Shown here: positions 19,394 through 29,173 of the stretch, piece after piece
Numbering within the stretch: position 1 is the first letter of the stretch
Layout: every line of letters starts with the position of its first letter
NCBI GenBank assembly: GCA_902769255.1
Contig: CACXOM010000002.1
Coordinates: 186,001 to 250,000 of the forward strand
Length of the DNA: 64,000 nucleotides
Origin: Oscillospiraceae bacterium
GTDB taxonomy: Bacteria; Bacillota; Clostridia; Oscillospirales; Acutalibacteraceae
Direction of reading: 5' to 3'
Program-made: the position numbers and the translations under genes
Notes under the pieces: generated by a model
The model's database searches: none
What the model was told of the DNA's origin: nothing
The model's input: only the letters and a program-made list of their open reading frames with translations

Positions 19394-20053
19394 TTAATAT
19401 TTTTCTACAATATTATCAGCGTTTTTGTAAATGCTGTTTTGAGCTACTGTTCCTCTAACGCTTGAAAGCGGGTAAATATTTGTGTTTCTGCCAACAATTG
19501 TACCGGGATTTAAAACGCTGTTGCAACCTACTTCAACATTATCACCTAAAACAGCACCCATTTTTTTAAGACCTGTTTCAATTACATCATTGCCATTTTT
19601 TACTTTAATTAAGGTTTTGTCTGATTTTACATTTGAAGTAATTGAGCCTGCGCCCATATGCGATTTATAACCCAAAACCGAATCGCCTACATAATTGTAA
19701 TGAGGTACTTGAACATTATCAAAAATAATTACATTTTTAATTTCGGTTGAATTACCTACAACGCAGTTTTTGCCGATAATAGCATTACCTCTAATAAATG
19801 CGCCGGGTCTTATTTCAGTTCCCTCATCAATGATACAAGGTCCAAAAATATTTGCGGTTTTGTAAACCTTAACAGATTTATGAATATAAATATTTTCATC
19901 TGTAATATTAAAATCATCTTTATTCAAAATTTTTTGAAGTTCTAAAATAAATGTTTTTATTTCAGGTAAAACCTCAAAAGGATATTTCTTGTTTAAAAAT
20001 ATATCTTTTGCAATAGTTTTTGAAGTGTCTAACAAATTGTTTATCTCAATCAT
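19394..20053 (-). CDS. Left-handed beta-helix nucleotidyltransferase/acyltransferase-like protein
   Basis: A 219-residue protein with hexapeptide repeats from about residue 75 ('IHKSVKVYKTANIFGPCIID', 'GAFIRGNAIIGKNCVVGNST', 'VGCNSVLNPGTIVGRNTNIY'). It resembles the C-terminal acetyltransferase half of GlmU and similar proteins annotated as UDP-N-acetylglucosamine pyrophosphorylase-like, but lacks the N-terminal GlmU uridylyltransferase domain. Start at 20053 (MIEINNLLDTS) was chosen; the frame is open for 39 more codons upstream, which would overlap the divergent gene. Substrate uncertain. Confidence 0.75.
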   Translation of the reverse strand: MIEINNLLDTSKTIAKDIFLNKKYPFEVLPEIKTFILELQKILNKDDFNITDENIYIHKSVKVYKTANIFGPCIIDEGTEIRPGAFIRGNAIIGKNCVVGNSTEIKNVIIFDNVQVPHYNYVGDSVLGYKSHMGAGSITSNVKSDKTLIKVKNGNDVIETGLKKMGAVLGDNVEVGCNSVLNPGTIVGRNTNIYPLSSVRGTVAQNSIYKNADNIVEKY

Positions 20054-20144
20054 AATAAAACCGTCCGTTTTTAAAATTTTATGTTTATATTTTAACTCTT
20101 TTGTTGTATAATGTAAAGAGAAATTTAAAAAAGGACTCAAAAAA

Positions 20145-22175
20145 ATGGAAATTTTATCACCTGTTGGCAATAAAAACGCATTAATTTCTGCTGTAAGAAG
20201 TGGCGCAGACGCTGTTTATTTCGGTGTCGGCGAATTTAATGCGCGCAGAAATGCCGAAAACTTTTCTGTAAATGATTTAAAGGAAATATCAAGATATTGC
20301 CACATTAGAGGTGTTAAAGCATATCTTGCATTAAACACATTAGTTTTGGACGAAGAAATTGATGATGCAATGAATATAGTAAAACACGCTTGCGAAGCGG
20401 GTATTGACGGAATAATCGTAAACGATGCGGGTCTTGCCGAATTAATTAGAAAAGCCGCTCCGAATATGCCTTTGCACGCTTCAACGCAAATGACTGTGCA
20501 CAATGTTGAAGGCGTGAAATATTTAAAAGAAAAAGGTTTTAAGCGTGTTGTTCTTGCTCGTGAAAACTCGCTAAAAGACATTGAAAAAATCGCAAATTAT
20601 GCAAATAAAAATAATATTGAACTTGAAATTTTCGTTCAGGGCGCGCATTGTATGTCGGTTTCGGGTCAATGCTTATTAAGCGCAGTTTTAGGCTGTCGTA
20701 GCGGTAACAGAGGTCTTTGTGCGCAACCTTGCAGGCTTCCTTTTAAAGTTAAAAACGGCAACGGCTACGATTTAAGCCTTAAAGATATGAATTTATATGA
20801 ATATTTTGATATATTTAGAGATTTGGGTATCGCATCATTAAAAATCGAAGGCAGAATGAAAACTCAAGAATATGTCGCAGCTGCTACTTATTGCGCTTAC
20901 CTTTATAAAAACAATTTACCAGAAAAAGAAAAAAGTTTGCTTGTTTTAAAAGATGTTTTTTCTCGCTCGGGCTTTACAGACGGTTATTTAACTCAAAAAG
21001 TGAATAAAGATATGTTTGGTATAAGGCAGGAAGAAGATATCGAAAAGTCAAAGCAAATTAAAAATTCTATTCACGAAATTTATAGAAAAGAACGGCAAAA
21101 TGTCGGCATTTTTGTAAAAGCATCATTTAAAAATAATGAGAAATCTAAAATATGCGTTTCAGATGGCAAAAACTCAGTAAAAATTGAAAGATTTATTCCC
21201 GAAATCGCTCAAAATAAGGCGACAACTAAAGATGATATTAAAGAAAAACTTTCAAAAACAGGCTCAACGCCCTATTTTATTAAAGAAATTGATATTGAAC
21301 TTGATAATAATTTGTTTGTAAGCGGTAAAATTTTAAGTGATTTAAAGAATAAATCGCTCGAAAACCTAACCGAATTGCGTTCAAAAATTACACCTATTCC
21401 CTATTATTTTCAAAAAGAAAATAAAAATTTTGAAAATATAGAATTAATACCCGAAAAATTTGCATTAATTCACGATTTATCGCAAATCCCTGATGAAAAC
21501 TGTGCTGATATATTTTTTGTTCCGCTTTCAAGTGATTTAGAAAAAATTAAAAAATTAGTCGAAAAAGGCTATAATATCGGAATAAAAACGCCTGTTTTTT
21601 TTAATGAATTAGATGAAAGCAAACTTAAAGCGCTTAAGGAAATCGGCGTAGATTTCGCATATATGCAAAACATTAGTGCCTATAGAATTTTACGAAAAAT
21701 CGGGTTTGAAATTGTAGGCGCTCCGTCTTTAAATATTTTTAACTCATATTCTTTGCAGCACTGCCCTGCTGATTATTGCGCATTATCAGTTGAACTTAGC
21801 GAAAGCCAAATAAATGCTATTAATTCTGATAAACCGAAAGGTTTAATTATTTATGGTAATTTACCTCTTATGATTTTTAGAAATTGCCCAATTCGTGTGA
21901 ATAACACCTGCAAAAACTGCAATAACATTATCACAGACAGAAAAAATATCAACTTCCCCATCTTTTGTGAAGATAATGTCAGCGCAATGTATAACAGCGT
22001 TCCTTTATATGTTATTGATAAGCCGAATTTATATAAAAATAAAGATTTTGCTTTGTTTAACTTCACATTAGAAAGCAAAAATACGGTTGAAAAAATATTA
22101 ACCGAAAACTACAACAAAAAATCAGCGTGCAATACTAAATTTACAAGAGGTCTTTATTTTAAAGGTGTATTATAA
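20145..22175 (+). CDS. U32-family protein, RlhA-like (23S rRNA hydroxylation)
   Basis: A 676-residue protein with the U32 core: 'EILSPVGNKNALISAVRSGA' at the N-terminus and 'CLLSAVLGCRSGNRGLCAQ' with 'PCRLPF' near 180-205, whose cysteines can bind an Fe-S cluster. A DUF3656-like segment occupies the second half. The combination matches RlhA (YdcP) of E. coli, which hydroxylates C2501 of 23S rRNA; older annotation calls these collagenase-like peptidases. Start at 20145 has an AAGGA ribosome binding site, with a TATAAT about 35 bases upstream. The next plus-strand gene is more than 200 bases away. Confidence 0.85.
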   Translation: MEILSPVGNKNALISAVRSGADAVYFGVGEFNARRNAENFSVNDLKEISRYCHIRGVKAYLALNTLVLDEEIDDAMNIVKHACEAGIDGIIVNDAGLAELIRKAAPNMPLHASTQMTVHNVEGVKYLKEKGFKRVVLARENSLKDIEKIANYANKNNIELEIFVQGAHCMSVSGQCLLSAVLGCRSGNRGLCAQPCRLPFKVKNGNGYDLSLKDMNLYEYFDIFRDLGIASLKIEGRMKTQEYVAAATYCAYLYKNNLPEKEKSLLVLKDVFSRSGFTDGYLTQKVNKDMFGIRQEEDIEKSKQIKNSIHEIYRKERQNVGIFVKASFKNNEKSKICVSDGKNSVKIERFIPEIAQNKATTKDDIKEKLSKTGSTPYFIKEIDIELDNNLFVSGKILSDLKNKSLENLTELRSKITPIPYYFQKENKNFENIELIPEKFALIHDLSQIPDENCADIFFVPLSSDLEKIKKLVEKGYNIGIKTPVFFNELDESKLKALKEIGVDFAYMQNISAYRILRKIGFEIVGAPSLNIFNSYSLQHCPADYCALSVELSESQINAINSDKPKGLIIYGNLPLMIFRNCPIRVNNTCKNCNNIITDRKNINFPIFCEDNVSAMYNSVPLYVIDKPNLYKNKDFALFNFTLESKNTVEKILTENYNKKSACNTKFTRGLYFKGVL

Positions 22176-22177
22176 AA

Positions 22178-22285
22178 TCATCTTTCTGAATGTGGTTTAA
22201 CATCATAACCCGAAAAAATATAGTCTTCATTATCACCTAATTTTATTTCGACAGTTTCGTTGTCTGCGGTTTTATTTTCGTTCAT
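22178..22285 (-). CDS. Small 35-residue acidic protein, unknown
   Basis: A short gene convergent with the U32 gene, ending only 3 bases from its stop. It has an excellent ribosome binding site (AAGGAG, 7 bases before the ATG at 22285) and a TATAAT-like -10 about 30 bases upstream. The product begins MNENKTADNETVEIKLGDN and ends in SGYDVKPHSER; it is acidic with no membrane segment. No family recognised. The clean start region and the codon choice (AAA, GAA, GAT) match neighbouring genes, which makes it more than a chance ORF, but expression is unproven. Confidence 0.55.
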   Translation of the reverse strand: MNENKTADNETVEIKLGDNEDYIFSGYDVKPHSER

Positions 22286-22338
22286 TTGGTTTCACTCCTT
22301 TTAATTAATATTATATGTTAAAAATTAATTCTTATTCA

Positions 22339-22367
22339 TTGACTTTGATAATAAATCATTGTATAAT
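22339..22367 (+). promoter_or_regulatory. Promoter of alr
   Basis: -35 TTGACT (22339-22344), 17-base spacer, -10 TATAAT (22362-22367), 38 bases before the chosen alr start. Confidence 0.75.
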
Positions 22368-22405
22368 AATAGTGTATGTAAATTTTGAAAAGAGGTTATT
22401 TTTTT

Positions 22406-23593
22406 ATGTCGCTGTTTTTACACAGAACATGGGCTGATATAAATCTTGATAATATCGAGCATAATTTTAATTTAATTAAAGATAAAGTTTCTAAAAACAC
22501 AAAAATTATGGCTGTTGTTAAGGCTGACGCATACGGACACGGCGCAAAAGTTTTAGCAAAACAGTTTGATAATCTCGGTGCAGACTGGTTTGCGGTTTCT
22601 AATATTGAAGAAGCATTGCAACTTCGAGAATTCGGTATTAATAAGCCGATTTTAATTTTAGGTTACACTCCGGTATCTCTTGCTAAAACTTTGGCAAAAA
22701 ATGATATTTCACAAGCAATTTTAGATAAAGAATATGCTTTAAACTTACAAAAACAAGCTAAAGCTGATAATGTAAAAGTTAAAGGTCATATAAAAATTGA
22801 CACAGGCATGGGTAGAATCGGTTTTTATCACCATTCAACAAGCGATGATACCGCTATTAATGATATATTAGAAAGTCTTAAAGGCGAAAACATTATTCCG
22901 GAAGGAATTTTTACTCATTTTGCTACTTCCGATTATGATAATGACGAAAACGGCGAACATACCAAAAAACAATTTGAATTGTTTACTGATGTTATAAACA
23001 AATTAGAGCAAAACGGGGTTAAATTCTCGCTTCGCCATTGTGCAAATTCCGCTGCAACGCTTGATAAGCCACAATATCATCTTGATATGGTGCGCCCGGG
23101 TATTATTCTTTACGGACTAAACCCATCAAGCTATTTTAAAAAATATGATTTAAAACCTGCATTTACGCTAAAATCCGTAGTATCACTCACTAAACACATC
23201 ACAAAAGGCGATACAGTTTCATACGGCAAAACCTTTAAAGCAGAAAACGATATGAAAATCGCTACTGTTCCTGTAGGCTATGCTGATGGATTTTCGCGCT
23301 CACTTTCAAACAAAGGCTTTGTTGTTGTAAACGGAAAGAAAGCTAATATTTTAGGCAGAGTTTGTATGGATCAACTTATGGTTGATATTACTGATATTGA
23401 AAATGTAAATGTCGGCGATGAAGTGTTGCTTTTCGGTTCAGCACCGCTAACAACTGATGAATTTGCAAAGCTTTGCGGTACAATTAATTATGAAATTGTT
23501 TGTTTAGTCGGAAAACGAGTTCCGAGAGTTTACTACAAAAACAGCAAAGAGATTGATGTTTTAAATCTTATTTATTCGCAAGAGGAAAAGTAA
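22406..23593 (+). CDS. alr: Alanine racemase
   Basis: Makes D-alanine for peptidoglycan. The 395-residue PLP enzyme has the cofactor lysine in AVVKADAYGHGA (Lys39), the catalytic tyrosine region 'TVSYGKTF' and 'GYADGFSR', and 'GRVCMDQLMVD' in the C-terminal domain. Start at 22406 (MSLFLHRTW) follows an AAGAGG ribosome binding site; a TTG seven codons earlier is possible but overlaps that site. First gene of a run alr-ung-uppP. Confidence 0.96.
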   Translation: MSLFLHRTWADINLDNIEHNFNLIKDKVSKNTKIMAVVKADAYGHGAKVLAKQFDNLGADWFAVSNIEEALQLREFGINKPILILGYTPVSLAKTLAKNDISQAILDKEYALNLQKQAKADNVKVKGHIKIDTGMGRIGFYHHSTSDDTAINDILESLKGENIIPEGIFTHFATSDYDNDENGEHTKKQFELFTDVINKLEQNGVKFSLRHCANSAATLDKPQYHLDMVRPGIILYGLNPSSYFKKYDLKPAFTLKSVVSLTKHITKGDTVSYGKTFKAENDMKIATVPVGYADGFSRSLSNKGFVVVNGKKANILGRVCMDQLMVDITDIENVNVGDEVLLFGSAPLTTDEFAKLCGTINYEIVCLVGKRVPRVYYKNSKEIDVLNLIYSQEEK

Positions 23594-24262
23594 ATGGTTC
23601 ATATTAACAACAGTTGGGACGAATTGTTAAAAGATGACTTTAATTCCGAAAACTACTTAAAACTTCGTGAGTTTTTGAAAAAAGAGTATTTCACTAAAAC
23701 AATTTACCCACCAATGCACGATATTTTTAACGCTTTTAAACTAACTGATTATAACGATGTTAAAGCGGTTATTTTAGGGCAAGACCCATATCACGGCAAG
23801 GGACAGGCTCACGGTCTTTGCTTTTCGGTAAAGCAAGGTATTAAACCGCCGCCATCACTCATAAATATTTACAAAGAGCAAAAAGCCGACCTCGGTATTG
23901 ACCAGCCTATGAACAGCGGTGACCTTACAAAATGGACACAACAAGGCGTTTTAATGTTAAATACTGTTTTAACCGTTCGTGAGGCTTCACCTAATTCGCA
24001 CAAAGGAATGGGTTGGGAGCAAATTACAGACAAGGTTATTAAACTCTTAAATGAGCGTGAAAAACCTGTTGTTTTTATACTTTGGGGTGCAAATGCAAGA
24101 GCAAAGAAAAATTTGATAACTAATCCTAATCATTTGATAATTGAATCGGCTCACCCGAGTCCTTTTTCTGCATACAGCGGATTTTTTGGCAGCAAACCGT
24201 TTTCAAGAACAAATGAGTTTTTAATAAAAACAGGTCAACAGCCTATTGATTGGCAACTTTAA
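23594..24262 (+). CDS. ung: Uracil-DNA glycosylase (family 1)
   Basis: Removes uracil from DNA. The 222-residue protein has the catalytic water-activating motif GQDPYHG (Asp64), the uracil-recognition segment 'LMLNTVLTV' and the DNA-intercalation loop HPSPFSAY. The ATG directly follows the alr stop codon, with GAGG inside the alr end as ribosome binding site, so the two are co-transcribed. Confidence 0.97.
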   Translation: MVHINNSWDELLKDDFNSENYLKLREFLKKEYFTKTIYPPMHDIFNAFKLTDYNDVKAVILGQDPYHGKGQAHGLCFSVKQGIKPPPSLINIYKEQKADLGIDQPMNSGDLTKWTQQGVLMLNTVLTVREASPNSHKGMGWEQITDKVIKLLNEREKPVVFILWGANARAKKNLITNPNHLIIESAHPSPFSAYSGFFGSKPFSRTNEFLIKTGQQPIDWQL

Positions 24263-24329
24263 AACTAAAAATCATCACAATATTATCACTTTTTGATTGT
24301 ATAATCTTGAAAGAATTAAAGGAGTTAAT

Positions 24330-25226
24330 ATGTTAGAAGTTATAAAATCAATATTTTACGGAATTGTTGAAGGCATTACCGAATGGTTGCCGATAAGCAG
24401 TACAGGTCACCTTATTCTTTTTGAAAAATTTTTTAATTTTAATTTAGATAAAAATTTTATCGAATTTTTTAGAGTAATTGTTCAGTTAGGCGCAATTATG
24501 GCGGTAATTATTCTATTTTGGAATAAAATTTGGCCGTTTCACTCGAAGAAAAACCGCAAAATAATTAATTGGCAAACTCCTGAAGATGAAGGATTTGTCG
24601 GAAAAGTTCAAAATTTTTGCAACAATTATGTTTTTATAGATAAACTGATTTTGTGGTTTAAAATTCTTGTAGCATGCATGCCTGCGGCTATTTTGGGACT
24701 TTTGCTTGACGATTGGCTTGATGAAAACTTTTACAACTTCCCTACTGTTGCTTTTACGCTTTTGATTTACGGTTTAGGATTTATAGTTGTTGAAAACATG
24801 AAAAATAAAGGCGTAATCAAAACAAAAACAAAGTCGCTTTCAAAACTTTCTTTTAAAACTGCTTTTATAATCGGAATGTTTCAAGTTCTTTCAATGATAC
24901 CGGGCACTTCCCGCTCAGGCGCCACAATTTTAGGCGCAATTTTAATAGGTTGCACTCGTGAAGTTGCCGCTGAGTTTTCATTCTTTTTGGCAATTCCTGT
25001 TATGTTTGGCGCATCGCTCTTAAAAGCGGTAAAACTGCTCGGTAGTATCGCTTTTGACCCTGTAACAGTTATTTGTTTGATTTTAGGAATTTTAGTTTCG
25101 TTTATAGTTTCAGTTATTGCAATAAAATTCTTAATGGGCTATATCAAAAAGCACGATTTCAAAGTGTTCGGTTATTACAGAATAATTCTTGCGGTAATTT
25201 TATTGGTTTATATGATTTTTGCATAA
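24330..25226 (+). CDS. uppP: Undecaprenyl-diphosphatase
   Basis: A 298-residue integral membrane protein recycling undecaprenyl diphosphate, the lipid carrier of wall synthesis. The two active-site regions are EGITEWLPISSTGH (about residues 13-26) and PGTSRSG (about 192-198). Start at 24330 chosen for AAAGGAG; the frame is open 11 codons earlier. A longer than usual hydrophilic loop (about residues 65-100) separates the second and third membrane segments. A second, PAP2-type phosphatase at 14366 could overlap with it in function. Confidence 0.95.
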   Translation: MLEVIKSIFYGIVEGITEWLPISSTGHLILFEKFFNFNLDKNFIEFFRVIVQLGAIMAVIILFWNKIWPFHSKKNRKIINWQTPEDEGFVGKVQNFCNNYVFIDKLILWFKILVACMPAAILGLLLDDWLDENFYNFPTVAFTLLIYGLGFIVVENMKNKGVIKTKTKSLSKLSFKTAFIIGMFQVLSMIPGTSRSGATILGAILIGCTREVAAEFSFFLAIPVMFGASLLKAVKLLGSIAFDPVTVICLILGILVSFIVSVIAIKFLMGYIKKHDFKVFGYYRIILAVILLVYMIFA

Positions 25227-25243
25227 AAATTTAAGAGGTTAAA

Positions 25244-26308
25244 ATGTTAGTTGTTGTTTTAGTTTTGCTTATGTTAATAATAAGCAGCGCAAAATTCGCT
25301 CCAGCGGGCGAATTTTATTCGGATTACAACTCAAAAGAAAAAACTACAATGATAAAAGGTATATTTGTATTTCTTGTTTTTTGTTCTCATTTTACAAATG
25401 CGAAATACAATATCAACCTTGAGAGCGTTTTAGATGAGCCTTATCTGATTTTTAAAAGCAATTTTGGTCAAATGGTTGTTGCAATGTTTCTGTTTTATTC
25501 AGGTTTTGGAATAATGGAATCAATAACCAAAAAAGGCTTTAATTACGTAAAATCAATTCCTTATAAAAGGTTTTTGCGTGTTCTTTTGAATTTTGATATT
25601 GCCGTGTTGCTGTTTTTAGTTGTTCAATTCTTTATCGGCAAAACTTTTACATTAAAAACTATTCTATTCTCTTTAATCGGCTATAAATCCATCGGAAATT
25701 CTAATTGGTATATATTTGTTACACTTGTTCTCTACCTTTTGGTTTTCTTGTCATTTTTATTGATAAAGATTAAAAAGAACAAAATTACTTTATTCATTAG
25801 CTTATTACTGCTCTTTGCCTTAACAGTTCTATTTGTTTATTCGCAAATTTATTTAGATAGATTGCGTTACACTTACAACACCGCAATAATATTTGTTTTC
25901 GGTTGTTTTTATTCATATTTCAAACCTTATTTTGACAAAATTGTTACCAAAAACGGATTTGTTTATTTGGCGGTCTGTCTTGCGATAACATGTATTGGCT
26001 TATTTGCTTTCAACCACAAAAGCGAAAACTTGATATATTATTCTTTTTGGGGTGTTTCGTTTGTTTTAGCAGTTGTTTTGCTTACAATGAAAATTACAAT
26101 AGCAAATCCGCTTTTTAAGTGGTTTGGCAATCACGTTTTCAGTATATATATTCTGCAAAGAATTCCTATGATACTATTACACCATTTTAAATTTGGCGAA
26201 AGTCACAAATGGGAGTCTTTTATAATAGCGCTTATTTCAACTTGCGTTTTAGCTGTAATTTTTGATTTCTTTACAGGCAAATTACAAAAGTTGATTTGGA
26301 AAAAATAA
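25244..26308 (+). CDS. Membrane acyltransferase-like protein (acyltransferase 3 family)
   Basis: A 354-residue protein with about ten hydrophobic segments throughout. The N-terminal region 'MIKGIFVFLVFCSHF' has the His of the acyltransferase-3 family, and 'GQMVVAMFLFYSGFGIM' is the usual second segment. The C-terminus 'GNHVFSIYILQRIP' also matches this family, which O-acetylates surface polysaccharides or lipids. It lies 17 bases after uppP and 11 bases before a teichoic-acid-type glycosyltransferase, so a role in decorating a cell-surface polymer is likely. Target unknown. Confidence 0.78.
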   Translation: MLVVVLVLLMLIISSAKFAPAGEFYSDYNSKEKTTMIKGIFVFLVFCSHFTNAKYNINLESVLDEPYLIFKSNFGQMVVAMFLFYSGFGIMESITKKGFNYVKSIPYKRFLRVLLNFDIAVLLFLVVQFFIGKTFTLKTILFSLIGYKSIGNSNWYIFVTLVLYLLVFLSFLLIKIKKNKITLFISLLLLFALTVLFVYSQIYLDRLRYTYNTAIIFVFGCFYSYFKPYFDKIVTKNGFVYLAVCLAITCIGLFAFNHKSENLIYYSFWGVSFVLAVVLLTMKITIANPLFKWFGNHVFSIYILQRIPMILLHHFKFGESHKWESFIIALISTCVLAVIFDFFTGKLQKLIWKK

Positions 26309-26319
26309 AGGAGCAAAAA

Positions 26320-29037
26320 ATGAAAGAAAAAGAATTCAAATTTTCGATTGTTATGCCGATTTATAACGTTGAAGAATATCTTGAAAACGCAATAAATTCT
26401 GTTATTAATCAAACAATCGGATTTGAAAATAATATTCAACTTATACTTGTAAATGACGGCTCGCCTGATAACAGCGATGAAATTTGCAAAAAATATAAAG
26501 AAAAATATCCCGAAAACATTGTTTATGTAATAAAAGAAAACGGCGGTATTTCAAGCGCCAGAAACGAAGGCTTTAAACACGCCAAAGGAAAATATATAAA
26601 CTTTCTTGATTCTGATGATATGTGGGATAAAAATGCTTTTAAAAAGGTTTATAGTTTTTTTGAAAAGCATTATGAAAAAATTGATGTTGTCGCTTGCAGA
26701 ATCAACCAGTTTGATGCTGTTGAAAGACTACATGTGCTTGATTATAAATTTAATGACGGCGACCGTGTAATTGATATTAAAGAGCCAAAAAACGCAAACA
26801 AAATTCTTTTACATGTAACCTCTTCTTTCTTCAAAAAAGAAGCTATAAAAAACGCTTCGTTTGATGCAAAAGTAAAATATGGTGAAGACAGTCTTTTGGT
26901 TAATTCAATCATTTTAAATAAATGTTGTTACGGCATTTTAAAATCTGCTGATTATTATTACAGAAAAAGAATAGACGGCTCTTCTGCAATACAAACTCAA
27001 AAGAAAGATGAAGAATACTATACTGTCTCTCCTAAAGCGCATTACTACGGCTTAATTGAAAAATCTAAAGAATATTATTCAGAAATTTTACCTTATATTC
27101 AAAATGTTATCGCCTATGATATTGGTTGGAGGTTTACTTCGGGTTATCCTAAAAACATTAAAAAGAATACCGCTTTAATAGCTGAATATGAAAAATTATT
27201 AAAAGAACTGCTTAACTTAATTGATGAAAAAATAATTTTAAACAGCCGTGTTCACAAAAATTTAAGAATCAAAGCCGAAATGCTTTCTCTTAGAAACGGC
27301 AATAATTTTTATGAACAAACTCACTACAACAAAGAAGAAAACGCAATTTTCTACAATAATATCAGAATAATGCGTTTAGAAAAAACTAAAGAATTATTTA
27401 AAATAGCACTTGTAAAAATCAAAAAAGATACGCTTTTTGTTGAGGGCAATGTGTCAAAATGGCTATTTGACTGTTGCCCCGATGTAGAAAAAAGAGTTGC
27501 CTTTTTTATCGGAAAGAAAGAATTTGAATTAAAACTAAGTAGTTTTAAACACACTATTGATAAAACACTTTATTCTAAAAAAGAGCGATATTATAAGTTT
27601 TCTGTGAAAATTCCGCTTAAAAAACGTTTAAGCAAAAAACCGGTTTTGCGAATTAAAGCTTTTATGATTTTTGGAAACGAAAAAGGAAGATTTAAGCTTT
27701 CTTACGGAAAATTTGTGCCGAACCGCTTGACATTTGAACCTTGCTATAAATTCTTTGATAATTATTTATTGTTCTGCGGAAAGAAAATGCTTAAAATCAC
27801 AAAATTAAAGCACACAAAATTTAAGCATGTTAGTTGTGAATTTTCCTGTTTAAACTGGTTATTTAAAAATAATTTAAGCAAAATCGCTTTTATGCGAATA
27901 AAGTACTATTTATTCAAAAAATTTAGATACAGACGCAAAAAAATCTGGCTTATTTCCGACAGAATGGACAAAGCTAAGGATAACGCAGAAGCTTTGTTTA
28001 AGTTTTTAAGAAAAGACCCTTGTGTAAAAAAAGACATATTACCTGTTTTTGCAATCAGCAAAAAAAGTCCAGATGTTAAACGACTTAAAAAAATCGGCAA
28101 AGTTATTTATTTTGAAGATAAAAAGTATATTAACTATTTTCTTTCTTCAAAATACGTTATTTCATCGTCAGGCGGCGAATTTACCATAAATCCGTTTAAA
28201 CCTGAACACAGAAAATATTTTACTGATTTGATGACATATAAGTATGTTTTCTTACAACACGGTATTATTTTTAATGATTTATCAAAATGGCTTCAAAAGT
28301 TTAATAAGAATATCGATTTGTTTATAACCAGCACAAAAAGTGAATATGAATCTGTATTAAACGGCGACTATTACTATACTGAAAAACAGGTAAAACTTAC
28401 AGGTTTAGCTCGTTATGATTTGTTGGAAAATAATAAAGAAAAGCAGATTATTGTTATTCCAACTTGGCGAAGAAGCATTAAAAAATCTTATGATAAAAAA
28501 ACAAGAAGCGTTTATTATAATAAATTTAAGGAAACAGAATATTTTCAATTTTTTAATTCCTTAATCAATAACAAAAGATTACTCGATTGTATGAAAGAAT
28601 ACGGATATAGCGGTTTATTCTGCCTACACCCTATTCATGCTAAACAGTATGTTGATTATGAAGAAAATGAAACCTTTAAAGTTGCAAAAGGTTTTGTAAA
28701 TTATCAAGATGTTCTTTCAAAGGGTTCGCTTTTGGTTACTGATTATTCATCGGTTGCTTTAGACTTCGCCTATTTGAAAAAACCTATAATTTATTCTCAA
28801 TTTGATTCAGACAGATTTTTTGAAGGCGCTATTTATGCGCAAGGCTGTTTTGATTTAAAAAATGACGGTTTCGGGCCTGTTGTATATGATTTAGAGTCAA
28901 CTGTTGATGAAATAATTAAATCAATTAAAAACAATTGCAAAACCGAAGAAAAATACCTTGCTCGCATAACTGATTTTTATGCATTCCACGACAAAAACAA
29001 CTGTAAACGCATTTATCAGGAAATAATTAAAATTTAA
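26320..29037 (+). CDS. Bifunctional glycosyltransferase family 2 / CDP-glycerol glycerophosphotransferase
   Basis: A 905-residue fusion. Residues 1 to about 330 are a GT2 domain: 'SIVMPIYNVEEYLENAINSV', 'LVNDGSPDNS' and the acidic metal motif 'FLDSDDMW'. Residues from about 545 are a TagB/TagF-like domain: 'VFLQHGIIFNDLSKW', 'LTGLARYDLL', 'IIVIPTWRRS' and 'LLVTDYSSVALDFAYLKKP'. The middle is a linker/beta domain. Likely adds glycosyl and glycerol-phosphate or similar polyol-phosphate units to a wall polymer at the cytoplasmic membrane face. Start at 26320 is preferred for AAAGGAG. It ends the operon and is followed by a strong terminator. Confidence 0.85.
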   Translation: MKEKEFKFSIVMPIYNVEEYLENAINSVINQTIGFENNIQLILVNDGSPDNSDEICKKYKEKYPENIVYVIKENGGISSARNEGFKHAKGKYINFLDSDDMWDKNAFKKVYSFFEKHYEKIDVVACRINQFDAVERLHVLDYKFNDGDRVIDIKEPKNANKILLHVTSSFFKKEAIKNASFDAKVKYGEDSLLVNSIILNKCCYGILKSADYYYRKRIDGSSAIQTQKKDEEYYTVSPKAHYYGLIEKSKEYYSEILPYIQNVIAYDIGWRFTSGYPKNIKKNTALIAEYEKLLKELLNLIDEKIILNSRVHKNLRIKAEMLSLRNGNNFYEQTHYNKEENAIFYNNIRIMRLEKTKELFKIALVKIKKDTLFVEGNVSKWLFDCCPDVEKRVAFFIGKKEFELKLSSFKHTIDKTLYSKKERYYKFSVKIPLKKRLSKKPVLRIKAFMIFGNEKGRFKLSYGKFVPNRLTFEPCYKFFDNYLLFCGKKMLKITKLKHTKFKHVSCEFSCLNWLFKNNLSKIAFMRIKYYLFKKFRYRRKKIWLISDRMDKAKDNAEALFKFLRKDPCVKKDILPVFAISKKSPDVKRLKKIGKVIYFEDKKYINYFLSSKYVISSSGGEFTINPFKPEHRKYFTDLMTYKYVFLQHGIIFNDLSKWLQKFNKNIDLFITSTKSEYESVLNGDYYYTEKQVKLTGLARYDLLENNKEKQIIVIPTWRRSIKKSYDKKTRSVYYNKFKETEYFQFFNSLINNKRLLDCMKEYGYSGLFCLHPIHAKQYVDYEENETFKVAKGFVNYQDVLSKGSLLVTDYSSVALDFAYLKKPIIYSQFDSDRFFEGAIYAQGCFDLKNDGFGPVVYDLESTVDEIIKSIKNNCKTEEKYLARITDFYAFHDKNNCKRIYQEIIKI

Positions 29038-29042
29038 TCTCA

Positions 29043-29086
29043 AACTCAGATTGGTAATTTTTTATCAATCTGAGTTATTTTTTGCA
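29043..29086 (+). terminator. Terminator after the GT2/TagF gene
   Basis: An 11-bp perfect stem (29043-29053 with 29066-29076) and a T-rich tail. Confidence 0.88.
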
Positions 29087-29094
29087 TTTTACAC

Positions 29095-29123
29095 TTGAAA
29101 AATGTTTAAAAATCTATTATAAT
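29095..29123 (+). promoter_or_regulatory. Promoter of the scaffold/GGGtGRT pair
   Basis: -35 TTGAAA (29095-29100), 17-base spacer, -10 TATAAT (29118-29123), about 50 bases before the first start codon. Confidence 0.8.
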
Positions 29124-29173
29124 ATTTATGGCTTATTATGCTCAAATTGATATATTGAAAGGAATGTTACACA

